Both the position numbers and the translations under genes were made by a program. Source: Chloroflexota bacterium (GTDB lineage: Bacteria > Chloroflexota > Dehalococcoidia > SHYB01). Taken from it: a stretch of 39,523 nucleotides of DNA. The stretch spans positions 1 to 39,523 of the forward strand of contig VGPF01000019.1 in assembly GCA_016875535.1 (NCBI GenBank), read 5' to 3'. Numbering within the stretch: position 1 is the stretch's first letter; each line of letters begins with the position of its first letter. The notes under the pieces are model-generated. The model was not told where the DNA came from and did no database searches. It saw nothing but the letters and a program-made list of their open reading frames with translations. Shown piece by piece: positions 9,103-16,696 of this stretch.

Positions 9103-10710
9103 CTAGCCGATGGCGGAGAGGGAATCTTCAAGAGAGCCGGTGATTTTGATGCGCGCAACCCTGCGACCCGCGGCCGCGAGGGCTTGCAGATCGCCGAGAG
9201 CCTGCGCCTGGGCGAGGGCGCCGAAGGAGTAGGGCTTGCCGGGGATAGGGATGTCCTCCTTGTCGTCCTTCACGATCTGGAGGAAGAGGCCGTTGTTTGG
9301 CCCGCCCTTGTGGAGCTGGCCTGTGGAGTGGAGATAGCGCGGGCCGAGGCCAAAGGTCGTCGCGATCTTCAATCGCGTCATGAGCCGCTCGCGGAGGAGG
9401 GAGAGGGCCGTATCCACCTCTGTGGTGAAGGGAAGATAGGCGAGGATAGCAAGATAATCGCCCGGCTTAGCCCTGGCGAAAAGGTCTTTCGGCGAGATGG
9501 TGGCGAAGGCCGCTGGCAGCTTGCCGCTCTTTTCGTAGGCCGCGAGGACATCGTTCGTGTTGCGCTTGGCCTGCTCCACGTTAGGCTGATCGAAGGCGTT
9601 CACGCCCAGATATACGCCAGCAACGGCGGTAGCGAACTCCCACCAATAGAAGAGCTCGCCGACATCATAGATATCGCGGATGCTCTGGGTCATGACGAAG
9701 GGGCCGCGCGCGCCGACCTGGGTGAGCATCTTGTCCACCGGGGACGGCTCGGCATCTTCCAACCGGATATTGATGAAGCATCTATCGTTCCCGTAGACGT
9801 CCGGCCCGCCGAGGGGCTCGGTGGCAACAGGCACGATACCCTTCCTTGCCTTGCCGAGGCTTTCCGCGATGAGCTGTTCCGCCCAAGAGGCGAAGGGCTG
9901 GAAGGTGAGGGAGGGCGCGAAGGTGACCTTATCGCGGCCCTCGCGCCACATGGCGGCCAGGTAGGCGCCGAGATAGGCGCCGGGATTCTTATCACCCGTT
10001 ACAGCAGGTCCGCAGCGCTGCTGCATGGCGTGGGCTCTCTCCAAGAGCCGCGCAACGTCCACGCCTGCGAGGGCGGCGGGCACGAGGCCGAAGTGGGAGA
10101 AGAGGGAGTAGCGGCCGCCGACGTTGGGATCGGCGAGGAAGGTGCGGCGGAAGTTGTGGTCTTCGGCCAAGCGCTCCAGCGGCGTGCCGGGGTCGGTGAT
10201 GGCGATGAAGCGCTCGCCGGCCTTGGCTTCGCCGACGGCCTCCGCGACTCTTTCGCGGAAGTGGCGGTAGAGGGAGATCACCTCTATGGTGGAGCCGGAC
10301 TTGGAGGAGACGATGAAGAGGGTATCGGCCATGTCCACTTGCTCTTCCACTTCCCGGATGACGGAGGGAAGCGTGGAATCGAGGACGTGGAAGAGGGGAA
10401 AGGAGGCATCTTCGCCTATGATCTTGACGACGGCCTCGGCGCCGAGGGAGCTGCCTCCCATGCCGAGGAGGACGGTGTATGTGAAGGTCTCCTTGACGGA
10501 TTCGGCGAAGGCGCGGATCTCTGCCGCCTGGGAACGCATCGCTTCGGGAAGGGTGAGCCAGGCGAGGCGGTTGGTGATCTCCTGGGGCGAATCGCTCCAG
10601 AGCGTGTGGTCCTTAGCCCAGATGCGCCTGACGATGCCTTTAGACTCCAGCTCGGCGACGGCGGAGTCTATGGCCTTGGACAGGCGAGCCGGATCGGGTG
10701 AGGAGGTCAT
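9103..10710 (-). CDS. pgi: Glucose-6-phosphate isomerase
   Basis: A 535-residue isomerase interconverting glucose-6-phosphate and fructose-6-phosphate. It has two SIS-type subdomains. GMGGSSLGAEAV (near 142) and SSKSGSTIE (near 195) are the phosphate-binding loops. It resembles the Pgi-like form found alone or fused to transaldolase (TalB-Pgi); no transaldolase domain is present here. It is the first gene of the operon, with GGAG seven bases before the ATG, and lets fructose-6-phosphate re-enter the oxidative branch through gnd, zwf and pgl downstream. Confidence 0.92.
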   Translation of the reverse strand: MTSSPDPARLSKAIDSAVAELESKGIVRRIWAKDHTLWSDSPQEITNRLAWLTLPEAMRSQAAEIRAFAESVKETFTYTVLLGMGGSSLGAEAVVKIIGEDASFPLFHVLDSTLPSVIREVEEQVDMADTLFIVSSKSGSTIEVISLYRHFRERVAEAVGEAKAGERFIAITDPGTPLERLAEDHNFRRTFLADPNVGGRYSLFSHFGLVPAALAGVDVARLLERAHAMQQRCGPAVTGDKNPGAYLGAYLAAMWREGRDKVTFAPSLTFQPFASWAEQLIAESLGKARKGIVPVATEPLGGPDVYGNDRCFINIRLEDAEPSPVDKMLTQVGARGPFVMTQSIRDIYDVGELFYWWEFATAVAGVYLGVNAFDQPNVEQAKRNTNDVLAAYEKSGKLPAAFATISPKDLFARAKPGDYLAILAYLPFTTEVDTALSLLRERLMTRLKIATTFGLGPRYLHSTGQLHKGGPNNGLFLQIVKDDKEDIPIPGKPYSFGALAQAQALGDLQALAAAGRRVARIKITGSLEDSLSAIG

Positions 10711-10744
10711 CTGGAGGCTCCGTGGTCGAAGGAGGCAATGAACA

Positions 10745-10774
10745 AGGATAGGCAGGGATGGTTGAGGGAGTCAA
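10745..10774 (-). promoter_or_regulatory. Candidate promoter of the pgi-gnd-zwf-pgl operon
   Basis: TTGACT (10774-10769) and TATCCT (10750-10745) on the - strand are separated by 18 bases, ending about 35 bases before the pgi ATG. The -35 matches 5 of 6 and the -10 matches 4 of 6 consensus bases. Confidence 0.45.
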
Positions 10775-10810
10775 TGAAGGGAAGACGAAAGGTCCTGCGG
10801 GCCGGTTATC

Positions 10811-11302
10811 TTACTGCTCTGCTGCCCGGAATCGCCTGACTGTCGCAAGGGTCTCTTGTTGCATGGGGTCAAGCACCTGAACACCCGCGTTCTTCCCAGC
10901 AATGAGGAGTTCCTTGTCGCTGGTCAGCATGACAACGCCATCCTGGGAAGCGCGTGAGAGCCTAATCACCGGAGCAAGGTGCAGCGCGTCACCACTTCAA
11001 GGCTTGTGTTGTTCACAGACGGAGAGCCCTGTCTCTACGACCTCCTCGGTCAGCGGCCACACAAGCATTTGGTCACGCACATCAGTACGGAAGGAGGTCA
11101 GTATCTGAGCGACTCGCTCTGTGTTGATAAGAAGGCCCCTTTTCATCCGATGAACGGAAGAGGTGATTTCAAGAATGGACAACCTCGACGTGCAGATAAC
11201 GTCGGTGATGAGGCGTTCAGCAAAGAAGGTGTCAACAGCTCCTGTCCCGACCTCGGTGAGGTAGCGCTAAAGAAGGACGGAAGCATCTAAATAGTAGATC
11301 AC
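10811..11302 (-). pseudogene. PIN-domain (VapC-like) toxin with two in-frame nonsense codons
   Basis: Reading the - strand from the GTG at 11302 to the TAA at 10811-10813 gives a 163-codon PIN nuclease whose frame never shifts but is broken by TAG at codon 12 (11269-11267) and TGA at codon 102 (10999-10997). The parts are typical: IYYLDASVLL-stop-RYL at the N-terminus, LSILEI in the middle, GDALHLAPVIRL just after the second stop, and VMLTSDKEL near the C-terminus. The acidic residues D6, the Glu of LEI, the Asp of GDAL and the Asp of TSD all remain. PIN toxins are RNases. The gene begins three bases after the antitoxin stop, the usual antitoxin-toxin layout. Each stop is one base from a sense codon expected there (AAG Lys, CGA Arg). 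Confidence 0.82.
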
Positions 11303-11305
11303 GGT

Positions 11306-11530
11306 CTATCGACTTGCTTCACGTTCCTTCAGTAGGAATTCGCTCAGCGAGATGCCCTTCAGTTCATGCTTAAGGTGTCTCCGCAGTTCTTGAATGTCAA
11401 CCTTCGGCTCGCCATAGTGGGCGAGTGAGGCAATAGCAGCGTCCGTCTCTCGCCTCATAATTTCGAGGTCAGCTTTTGAGAGAGGCATTCGATTGCCGGT
11501 TGCTTTTCGTGTGCGTTGCTTCGTCGCCAT
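11306..11530 (-). CDS. Putative VapB-like antitoxin
   Basis: A 74-residue charged protein directly upstream of the broken PIN toxin. ATG 11530 has a GGAGGAAG site; the frame is open beyond it, through the rnpB terminator, but that part is not protein-like. The N-terminus is basic (MATKQRTRKATG), the middle is helical and acidic, and the C-terminal half (VDIQELRRHLKHELKGISLSEFLLKERE, split by turns) resembles the toxin-wrapping tail of short antitoxins. The DNA-binding fold is not certain. The antitoxin is the only intact member of the pair. The A+T content of this locus looks higher than that of neighbouring genes, which would suit acquisition by transfer (inference). Confidence 0.6.
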   Translation of the reverse strand: MATKQRTRKATGNRMPLSKADLEIMRRETDAAIASLAHYGEPKVDIQELRRHLKHELKGISLSEFLLKEREASR

Positions 11531-11607
11531 CGCTTCTTCCTCCACCCCTGATGTGTAGAGTCTAATCCAAAATCGGATAGCCGTAATCCGGCGCAGGCCG
11601 GAAAGGC

Positions 11608-11636
11608 GAGGCCCCTCCGAGATCCGGAGGGGCCTC
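11608..11636 (-). terminator. Intrinsic-type terminator of rnpB
   Basis: A perfect 12-bp stem (GAGGCCCCTCCG / CGGAGGGGCCTC) with a 5-base loop lies just past the 3' end of the RNase P RNA. Only a short T-run (CTTTCC) follows on the - strand. Confidence 0.75.
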
Positions 11637-11640
11637 ATGT

Positions 11641-12037
11641 ACGTGAAGCGGGCCTGTAAGCCGAGTTCTGTACCGTCGCCGCCGTTTACATCTCTCCCCG
11701 AAGGGAGGGACCTCATCCTGCGGCGTCGGGGGCTGTCATCTATCTAGCTCCACCGTCACCGGTGAAGTCGTGCGGCCAACCCGAGGACTCGCCGGGCTCG
11801 TGCGTCCTCCTATTTGGCCTTGCTCCGGATGGGGCTTGCCTGCCGACCTGGTTGCCCAAACCGGCCGTGAGCTCTTACCTCACGTTTTCACCCTTGCCTC
11901 TCTTGCGAGATCGGCGGTGTGTCTCTGTGGCGCTTGCCGTACGGTTGCCCGTCCTGGGCGTTACCCAGCATCTGCCCGGGGGAGCTCGGACTTTCCTCCC
12001 CGACTTTCATCAGGGCGACAGCCTAGCCTGCTTGACG
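11641..12037 (-). ncRNA. rnpB: RNase P RNA component (bacterial type A-like)
   Basis: The catalytic RNA of RNase P, which trims 5' leaders from tRNA precursors. On the - strand the 5' conserved core GGGGAGGAAAGTCCGAGCTC is followed by GGGTAACGCCCAGGACGGG and GCCACAGAGACA. The 3' conserved core ACAGAACTCGGCTTACAGG closes helix P4, and GGGTGAAAACGTGAGGTAAGAG supplies the P10-P11 region. The ends AAGCAGGCT (about 12034) and AGGCCCGCTT (about 11647) can pair as P1. The length, about 397 bases, is normal. The ends are estimated from P1 and the promoter, within about 10 bases. A long open frame on the + strand crosses this RNA and is not a gene. Confidence 0.95.
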
Positions 12038-12044
12038 TAACGCT

Positions 12045-12053
12045 AGTATACCA
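12045..12053 (-). promoter_or_regulatory. Extended -10 promoter element of rnpB
   Basis: On the - strand TGGTATACT is an extended -10 (TGnTATAAT type) about 8 bases before the predicted 5' end of rnpB. No good -35 is seen, which is usual for extended -10 promoters. Confidence 0.65.
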
Positions 12054-12067
12054 CATCCGTCTCGCAC

Positions 12068-12102
12068 TTGACCCGCTTCCTGGGGCAATTATGATTGCCC
12101 CA
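12068..12102 (+). promoter_or_regulatory. Promoter of the thiolase-like gene with dyad centred on its -10
   Basis: TTGACC (12068-12073), a 16-base spacer and TATGAT (12090-12095) form a good sigma70-type promoter. A perfect 9-bp inverted repeat, TGGGGCAAT (12081-12089) and ATTGCCCCA (12094-12102), separated by TATG, sits directly over the -10. This looks like an operator where a bound dimer would block RNA polymerase. With no T-run it is not a convincing terminator. Confidence 0.6.
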
Positions 12103-12129
12103 GCCATTATTCGCCTGCCGGAGCCGCCA

Positions 12130-13290
12130 ATGGACGACCTGCGCCACTTCCGAGATAAAGCCGCCATCGTGGGCATAGGCGAGACGCAGTTCTCCAAAAG
12201 CTCGGGGCGCACTGAGTGGTCGCTTGCGACGGAGGCTGCGGCGAAGGCCTGCGCCGATGCCGGGCTGGACCCCTCCGAGATAGACGGCATCATCCGGTGC
12301 AGTTATGACGCCGTCCTTCAGCACCAGCTCGTGCGGTCGCTGGGCATCAAGTCGCTCAGCTACCACGGAGAGGTGGGCTATGGCGGCGGCTCGCCGTGCG
12401 CGATCACGACGCAGGCGGCCATGGTGGTGGCCTCAGGGATGGCGAAGTACGTCCTCTGCTACCGCTCGGTGAACCTGGGCTCGGGACAGCGCTACGGCGT
12501 CTCCCGGGCGGGTGAGTACGTGGCTGGGGAGACGGCCTTCGCGACGCCCTTTGGGCACCTGGCCCCGGCGCAGTGGATCGCGATGATCGCCCTTCGGCAT
12601 ATGCACGAGTACGGGACCACCAGCCGCCAGCTTGGGGCCATCGCCGTCTCCCAGCGCGCCAACGCCAACCGCAACCCCAACGCCACGATGAAGGGGCCGT
12701 TGAGCCTCGAGGACCACCAGGCTTCGCGCTACATCGCCTGGCCGCTGCACCTCTTCGACTGCTGCCTCAACAGCGATGGCGCCGGGGCATACATCGTGAC
12801 GACGACGGAGCGGGCGCGGGCGCTGAAGCAGACGCCTGCGCGCATCATGGGGATGGGCATGGGCATGGCGTGGAACCAGGAATCGGTGCGGAACTATAAC
12901 CGGTCCTTGCTGACGCAGATACCGGAGCAGCAGGAGACGGCCAAGCGCGTCTTTGGGATGGCGGGCGTGAAACCCGCTGACATGGATGTGGCGCAGATCT
13001 ACGATCACTTTACGCCGGGCGTGCTGATGGCTCTGGAGAACTGGGGCTTCTGCAAGATCGGCGAGGGCGGGCCCTTTGTGGAGAGCGGCGCGATCGGCTG
13101 GCCCGATGGGAAGCTGCCGCTGAACACCCACGGCGGGAATCTCTCCGAGGCCTATATCCACGGCATCACCCACATCATCGAAGGGGTGAAGCAGCTGCGC
13201 GGCACGTCCACCTCTCAGGTGAAGAAGGTTGAGCTTAGCTTTGTCGCCAGCGCGGCATACGTGCCGACCGCGGCGCTGATACTGCACTAA
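12130..13290 (+). CDS. Thiolase-like / lipid-transfer-type acyl-CoA protein
   Basis: A 386-residue protein of the thiolase superfamily, close to the SCP2/lipid-transfer 'acetyl-CoA acetyltransferase' group. The N-terminal strand AAIVGIGETQFSK, the central GYGGGSPCAITTQAAMVVASG and the C-terminal LNTHGGNLSEAYIHG (thiolase GG loop) are visible. The Asn-x-x-Cys nucleophile context of true thiolases is not obvious, so it may be a condensing or retro-aldol enzyme or a binding partner. The frame is open far upstream across rnpB; ATG 12130 is preferred because GGAG lies eight bases before it and the predicted transcription start is near 12102. The two-domain EthD-like gene follows after 13 bases. 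Confidence 0.82.
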   Translation: MDDLRHFRDKAAIVGIGETQFSKSSGRTEWSLATEAAAKACADAGLDPSEIDGIIRCSYDAVLQHQLVRSLGIKSLSYHGEVGYGGGSPCAITTQAAMVVASGMAKYVLCYRSVNLGSGQRYGVSRAGEYVAGETAFATPFGHLAPAQWIAMIALRHMHEYGTTSRQLGAIAVSQRANANRNPNATMKGPLSLEDHQASRYIAWPLHLFDCCLNSDGAGAYIVTTTERARALKQTPARIMGMGMGMAWNQESVRNYNRSLLTQIPEQQETAKRVFGMAGVKPADMDVAQIYDHFTPGVLMALENWGFCKIGEGGPFVESGAIGWPDGKLPLNTHGGNLSEAYIHGITHIIEGVKQLRGTSTSQVKKVELSFVASAAYVPTAALILH

Positions 13291-13303
13291 AAGGAAGGCG
13301 ATC

Positions 13304-13999
13304 ATGGAAGGACGAGCACCGACGGGCCTAACGTTGATCCTGGCGAACTGCGTGCCTCCAGGGAAAGAGGTAGAGCTGGATGAGTGGTATATCAAGACGC
13401 ACATCCCCGATGTGACCAAGGCCGGGATCTTCGATAAGGCGACCCGGTATGAGAACCCCGCGGGGACGGGCGGCGAGAAGGACCCTCGCTACGCCATCCT
13501 GTTCGAAACGTCGCGCCCGAATGTCGCGGAGGCGTGGACGGAGAACCGCAAGCATACGGCCCCACTCAAAGATATGGGCCGCATCCACCCGAACCAGAAG
13601 GCGGCGCTGGTGTGCGTCTACCAGAGGAGCCCCGGCACGCCGAAGCCGCTCACAGGGGCAAACGCGGCGGGACGCAAGACAACGGGCATCATCATGGCCC
13701 TGCTGAACATCAAAGAGGGCAGAACCATGGCCGAATTCGACCATTGGTTCAACAACTACCACGGGCCGGACGTGCTTTCCGGAGGCGTCTTCCACACGGC
13801 GCACCGGTTCGTGAACACCAACATGGCTTCGGGCCAGCCGCAGTTGATGACGATCTACGAAACGGATGCGCCGGACCCGATCCACGCCACGCCGACGCCG
13901 AAGGGCTTTGTCTACCGGAATATGGACGACCGCCCAGGGGCGGTTTCGGTCACGCTGCGCTTCAAGATGACCTACTCCAGCGTGACAGGTAGGAAGTAG
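13304..13999 (+). CDS. Two-domain EthD/Dabb-like (dimeric alpha-beta barrel) protein
   Basis: A 231-residue protein without a named function. It looks like an internal duplication of a ferredoxin-like alpha-beta barrel domain: LDEWYIKTHIPDVTKAGIFDKATRYE (split, residues about 26-50) matches FDHWFNNYHGPDVLSGGVFHTAHRFVN (about 146-172), each with a W-x5-H-x-PDV pattern. Single EthD or Dabb domains normally pair as dimers and bind small hydrophobic ligands or catalyse decarboxylation, monooxygenation or cyclisation; a two-domain chain could form the barrel within one molecule. AAGGAAGG precedes the ATG. It probably shares a transcript with the thiolase-like gene and may act on the same substrate (inference). 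Confidence 0.65.
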   Translation: MEGRAPTGLTLILANCVPPGKEVELDEWYIKTHIPDVTKAGIFDKATRYENPAGTGGEKDPRYAILFETSRPNVAEAWTENRKHTAPLKDMGRIHPNQKAALVCVYQRSPGTPKPLTGANAAGRKTTGIIMALLNIKEGRTMAEFDHWFNNYHGPDVLSGGVFHTAHRFVNTNMASGQPQLMTIYETDAPDPIHATPTPKGFVYRNMDDRPGAVSVTLRFKMTYSSVTGRK

Positions 14000-14002
14000 G
14001 CG

Positions 14003-14890
14003 CTAGGACGTTTTCCGCTCCGCGGTAATGACCCAGACACCGAAGGCCATGCCGATGGCGGCGGGCAGCAGCACCCAGGAGCGTGAATCGGCGAAGGCGA
14101 TGGCGGAGAAGGCCGCGCCCCAGAAGGGGGCGGTGCCGAAGAGGGTTGCGGCCCGGGCGGCCCCGATGCCCCGCATGCTGCTATAGAGCAGGATGAGCGA
14201 GATGCCGTAGCTCAGCGCGCCTATGGCCACGGCGCCCGCTACAAGCCCCGCCGCCGGGTAGTCTTTCCCCAGCGAGAGGGCGATGAGCGTGGTGATGACG
14301 CCCGCGCAGGTGCTCTTGATGCGCACGAGAGCAAAGACGTCCCGCTGGGCCAGCTTGCCGCTGACGTTATTGTCCAGCGCCCAGCCTAGCGCCGCGCCTG
14401 CCACGGCTATCGCGCCGAGGCTCAGGCCGAAGCCGCCGTTCCCGCGAGCTGAGAGCAGCGCGCCGACGCAGGCCACCACGAGCGCCCCGAGCCAGACGCG
14501 CCGACCGAGGCGCTCCCGGAAGAGGAAGGCGGCCAGAAGCGCGGTGAAGGGGACCTCTGTGCTGAGCATCAGGGAACCGGTTCCGGCATCGGTCCGGCTC
14601 AGACCGACGAGGAGCAGGATGGGCGAGAGGACGCCGCCGATGAGGATGATGATGACCAAGAACGGAATGTCCACCCTCTGGATCGGGACTGCGGCTGCGT
14701 CTGCGCGGGTGCGGCCGGAGAGGCGCTCGAAGAGGACGATGGCCCAGGAAACGGAAGCTGCGCCGAGGGGGAAGAGCCCCGCGAGCGGGAGCGACTCGAT
14801 GTCGCTCAGGAGAGCATCGCTGATGGGGAGGCTGACGGCGTAGGCGATGGCCGAGGCGAGAGCGAGGGCGTATGCCTGGCGGCGCGTCAT
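14003..14890 (-). CDS. DMT-superfamily (EamA) transporter
   Basis: A 295-residue integral membrane protein with about ten hydrophobic helices arranged as two EamA repeats, as in drug/metabolite transporters. The segment GTGSLMLSTEVPFTALLAAFLFRERLGRRVWLGALVV (split) at the end of the first repeat and FGTAPFWGAAFSAIAFADS in the second match the family's helix-4/9 pattern, with a Glu in the first. The substrate is unknown. It follows hisB on the same strand after a strong hairpin, so it may be transcribed separately or by read-through. No clear ribosome site is seen before the ATG. Confidence 0.85.
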   Translation of the reverse strand: MTRRQAYALALASAIAYAVSLPISDALLSDIESLPLAGLFPLGAASVSWAIVLFERLSGRTRADAAAVPIQRVDIPFLVIIILIGGVLSPILLLVGLSRTDAGTGSLMLSTEVPFTALLAAFLFRERLGRRVWLGALVVACVGALLSARGNGGFGLSLGAIAVAGAALGWALDNNVSGKLAQRDVFALVRIKSTCAGVITTLIALSLGKDYPAAGLVAGAVAIGALSYGISLILLYSSMRGIGAARAATLFGTAPFWGAAFSAIAFADSRSWVLLPAAIGMAFGVWVITAERKTS

Positions 14891-14897
14891 GCGTGCC

Positions 14898-14923
14898 TAG
14901 GGGCGGCCGTCCGGCCGCCCCTA
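14898..14923 (-). terminator. Hairpin after hisB (attenuator or terminator)
   Basis: A perfect 11-bp stem (TAGGGGCGGCC / GGCCGCCCCTA) with a 4-base loop overlaps the hisB stop codon. It lies eight bases before the DMT transporter ATG. No T-run follows, so it may reduce rather than end transcription. Confidence 0.5.
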
Positions 14924-15538
14924 TTTCTCGAGCATGCCCTTGGTGCTGGGCGTGACGCCTGCGAAGCGCGGGTCAAGGCGCGTGGCCGCGCCGAGGGAGC
15001 GCGCCAGCGACTTGAAGAGGCACTCTACTTTGTGGTGGTCGTTGACACCGCGCACCACTTGGGCGTGGATGTTCATCTTCCCTTCGCGGGCCAGCGTCTC
15101 AAAGAAGTGGCGCACGAGGTCCGTGATGAGGTCGCCGACTTCATGGGCGGTGAAGTTCGCTTCAAAGAATGAGTAGCCGCGGCCGCTGATATCCAGGGCC
15201 ACCGTCGCCAGGGCCTCATCCAGCGGCACGGAGGCGTTGGCCATACGGGCGATGCCCTTCTTATCGCCGAGGGCCTGGTTGAGCGCCTGGCCGAAGGCGA
15301 TGGCTACATCCTCCACCAGGTGGTGGCCGTCCGGGTCCATCTGCACGCTTGCCTTGAGCTTCATATCGAAGGCGGCGTGGCGCGCCAGCTGGGACATCAT
15401 GTGGTCGAGCATGACGCGGCCGGTGGAGACATCGTACTTCCCGGTGCCGTCGAGATCGAGCTCCAGGGCAATGGACGTCTCGCCCGTCTTGCGGACGATC
15501 TTGGCGGTGCGCCGTTTTGGCGCCGGCTTGGCTGGCAT
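14921..15538 (-). CDS. hisB: Imidazoleglycerol-phosphate dehydratase
   Basis: A 205-residue enzyme of histidine synthesis converting imidazoleglycerol phosphate to imidazoleacetol phosphate. It has the duplicated fold with paired manganese-binding His motifs: LDHMMSQLARHAAFDM and DGHHLVEDVAIAFG in the first half, ANFTAHEVGDL and NDHHKVECLFKSLARSL in the second. No histidinol-phosphatase domain is fused. Its ATG overlaps the hisC stop by one base (TAATG), so it is translationally coupled to hisC. It is the last his gene of this operon. Confidence 0.96.
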   Translation of the reverse strand: MPAKPAPKRRTAKIVRKTGETSIALELDLDGTGKYDVSTGRVMLDHMMSQLARHAAFDMKLKASVQMDPDGHHLVEDVAIAFGQALNQALGDKKGIARMANASVPLDEALATVALDISGRGYSFFEANFTAHEVGDLITDLVRHFFETLAREGKMNIHAQVVRGVNDHHKVECLFKSLARSLGAATRLDPRFAGVTPSTKGMLEK

Positions 15539-16683
15539 TACTTGTAGTCCTCCCAGGCCCGGAGGGCCCAGATCAGGGCATCCGTATCTTGCGGCAGGCC
15601 CACGCTGATGCGGATGCAGTCTTTGAGGCCCAGCGTATCAAAGTATCGCAGAAAGATGCCTTGCTTGCGCAGGTCGTCGCGCATCTTCTTGGGGTTGCGG
15701 CCGACGACTTTGCAGAGGATGAAGTTGGAGTCTGAGGGGATCGGGACCATGAAATCCAGGTTCTGGAGCATGACGAAGAGCCGGTCGCGCTCGTCCAGGA
15801 TCTTTCTGACGGTCTCCTTCAGGTACGCGATATCCTTGAGCGATTCTAGGACGGCCACCTGGGCGGCCACGTTGACGTTGTAGGGGGGCTTGATGGCCAT
15901 GAGCCGCTGGACGATGGCGGGCGACATGATGCCATAGCCGACGCGGAGGCCCGCCAGTCCAGCCCACTTGCTGAAGGTGCGCAGGACCACAAGGTTCGGG
16001 TTCTTAGCCACAAGGTCCACGGCAGTGACGCCGCTGAACTCATAGTAAGCCTCATCCACGATGACGATGGCGCCGGTCTTCAGCAGCTTCACGATGGAGT
16101 CGCGAGGCGTCAGGGTGCCTGTGGGATTGTTGGGATTGGCGATGAAGACGAGCTTGGTGCTGTCCCGCGCCGCGGCAAGGCCGGCCTCCACATCCACCGT
16201 GAAATCCTTGCGCCGGGGGACGTTGATGGCGCTCGCGCCGCAGACGGCGGCGTTGAAGGAGTACATGCCGAAGGTGGGGGTGAAATTGAGGACGGTATCG
16301 CCGGGGTCTAAGAAGAGGCGCATGAGGAGGTCTATCAGCTCATCGCTGCCTGCCCCTGCGAGGACATAGCTGGGGTCAACGCCGGCATAGGCCGCGATAG
16401 CCTTGCGCAGCTCGCGCTGATCCGGGTCAGGGTAGATGTTGTAGCCCTGATAGGCGCGCAGGGCTTCCAGGACCCGCGGCGAGCAGCCGTAGGGGTTCTC
16501 ATTGCCGTCCAGCTTGATGAGGCGGCCATCGGGCTGTTTACCGTCCGTAGGCAGTGCGCCGGGCAGGACGATGGCCTGATAGCTCTCCAAGGAGCGGAGG
16601 TCCCTTCGCACCAACCGGGCGATGCCGTCCCTCGTAGGGCTGGCGCGACCCTTGGCAGGAGATGCTTTTGCAGACTTCTTCAT
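15538..16683 (-). CDS. hisC: Histidinol-phosphate aminotransferase
   Basis: A 381-residue PLP-dependent fold-type I aminotransferase that makes histidinol phosphate from imidazoleacetol phosphate and glutamate. LDGNENPYGCSPRVLEAL (substrate loop), ANPNNPTGT, DEAYYEF and the PLP-lysine motif SKWAGLAGLRVGYG are all present. The N-terminus has about 25 extra basic, Ser/Ala-rich residues (MKKSAKASPAKGRASPTRDG), similar to a shorter basic tail on hisB. The gene for a hypothetical protein lies between it and hisD. Confidence 0.96.
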   Translation of the reverse strand: MKKSAKASPAKGRASPTRDGIARLVRRDLRSLESYQAIVLPGALPTDGKQPDGRLIKLDGNENPYGCSPRVLEALRAYQGYNIYPDPDQRELRKAIAAYAGVDPSYVLAGAGSDELIDLLMRLFLDPGDTVLNFTPTFGMYSFNAAVCGASAINVPRRKDFTVDVEAGLAAARDSTKLVFIANPNNPTGTLTPRDSIVKLLKTGAIVIVDEAYYEFSGVTAVDLVAKNPNLVVLRTFSKWAGLAGLRVGYGIMSPAIVQRLMAIKPPYNVNVAAQVAVLESLKDIAYLKETVRKILDERDRLFVMLQNLDFMVPIPSDSNFILCKVVGRNPKKMRDDLRKQGIFLRYFDTLGLKDCIRISVGLPQDTDALIWALRAWEDYK

Positions 16684-16696
16684 AGGCCAGCGTTCG

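Noticed and set aside
9100-10701. 533-codon open frame opposite pgi
   Set aside because: A compositional shadow of pgi: no motif, a Gly/Glu/Ala-biased product, and pgi itself is certain.
10811-11302. Stop-codon recoding (selenocysteine or suppressor) in the PIN gene
   Set aside because: No SECIS-like hairpin was recognised, two different stops are involved, and both stops end many normal genes in the window.
12081-12102. Dyad read as a transcription terminator
   Set aside because: No T-run on either side and the -10 hexamer lies in it, so an operator fits better.
11770-12129. Upstream extension of the thiolase-like protein by 120 residues
   Set aside because: It is the reverse complement of RNase P RNA, has no protein-like features, and the promoter and ribosome site point to ATG 12130.
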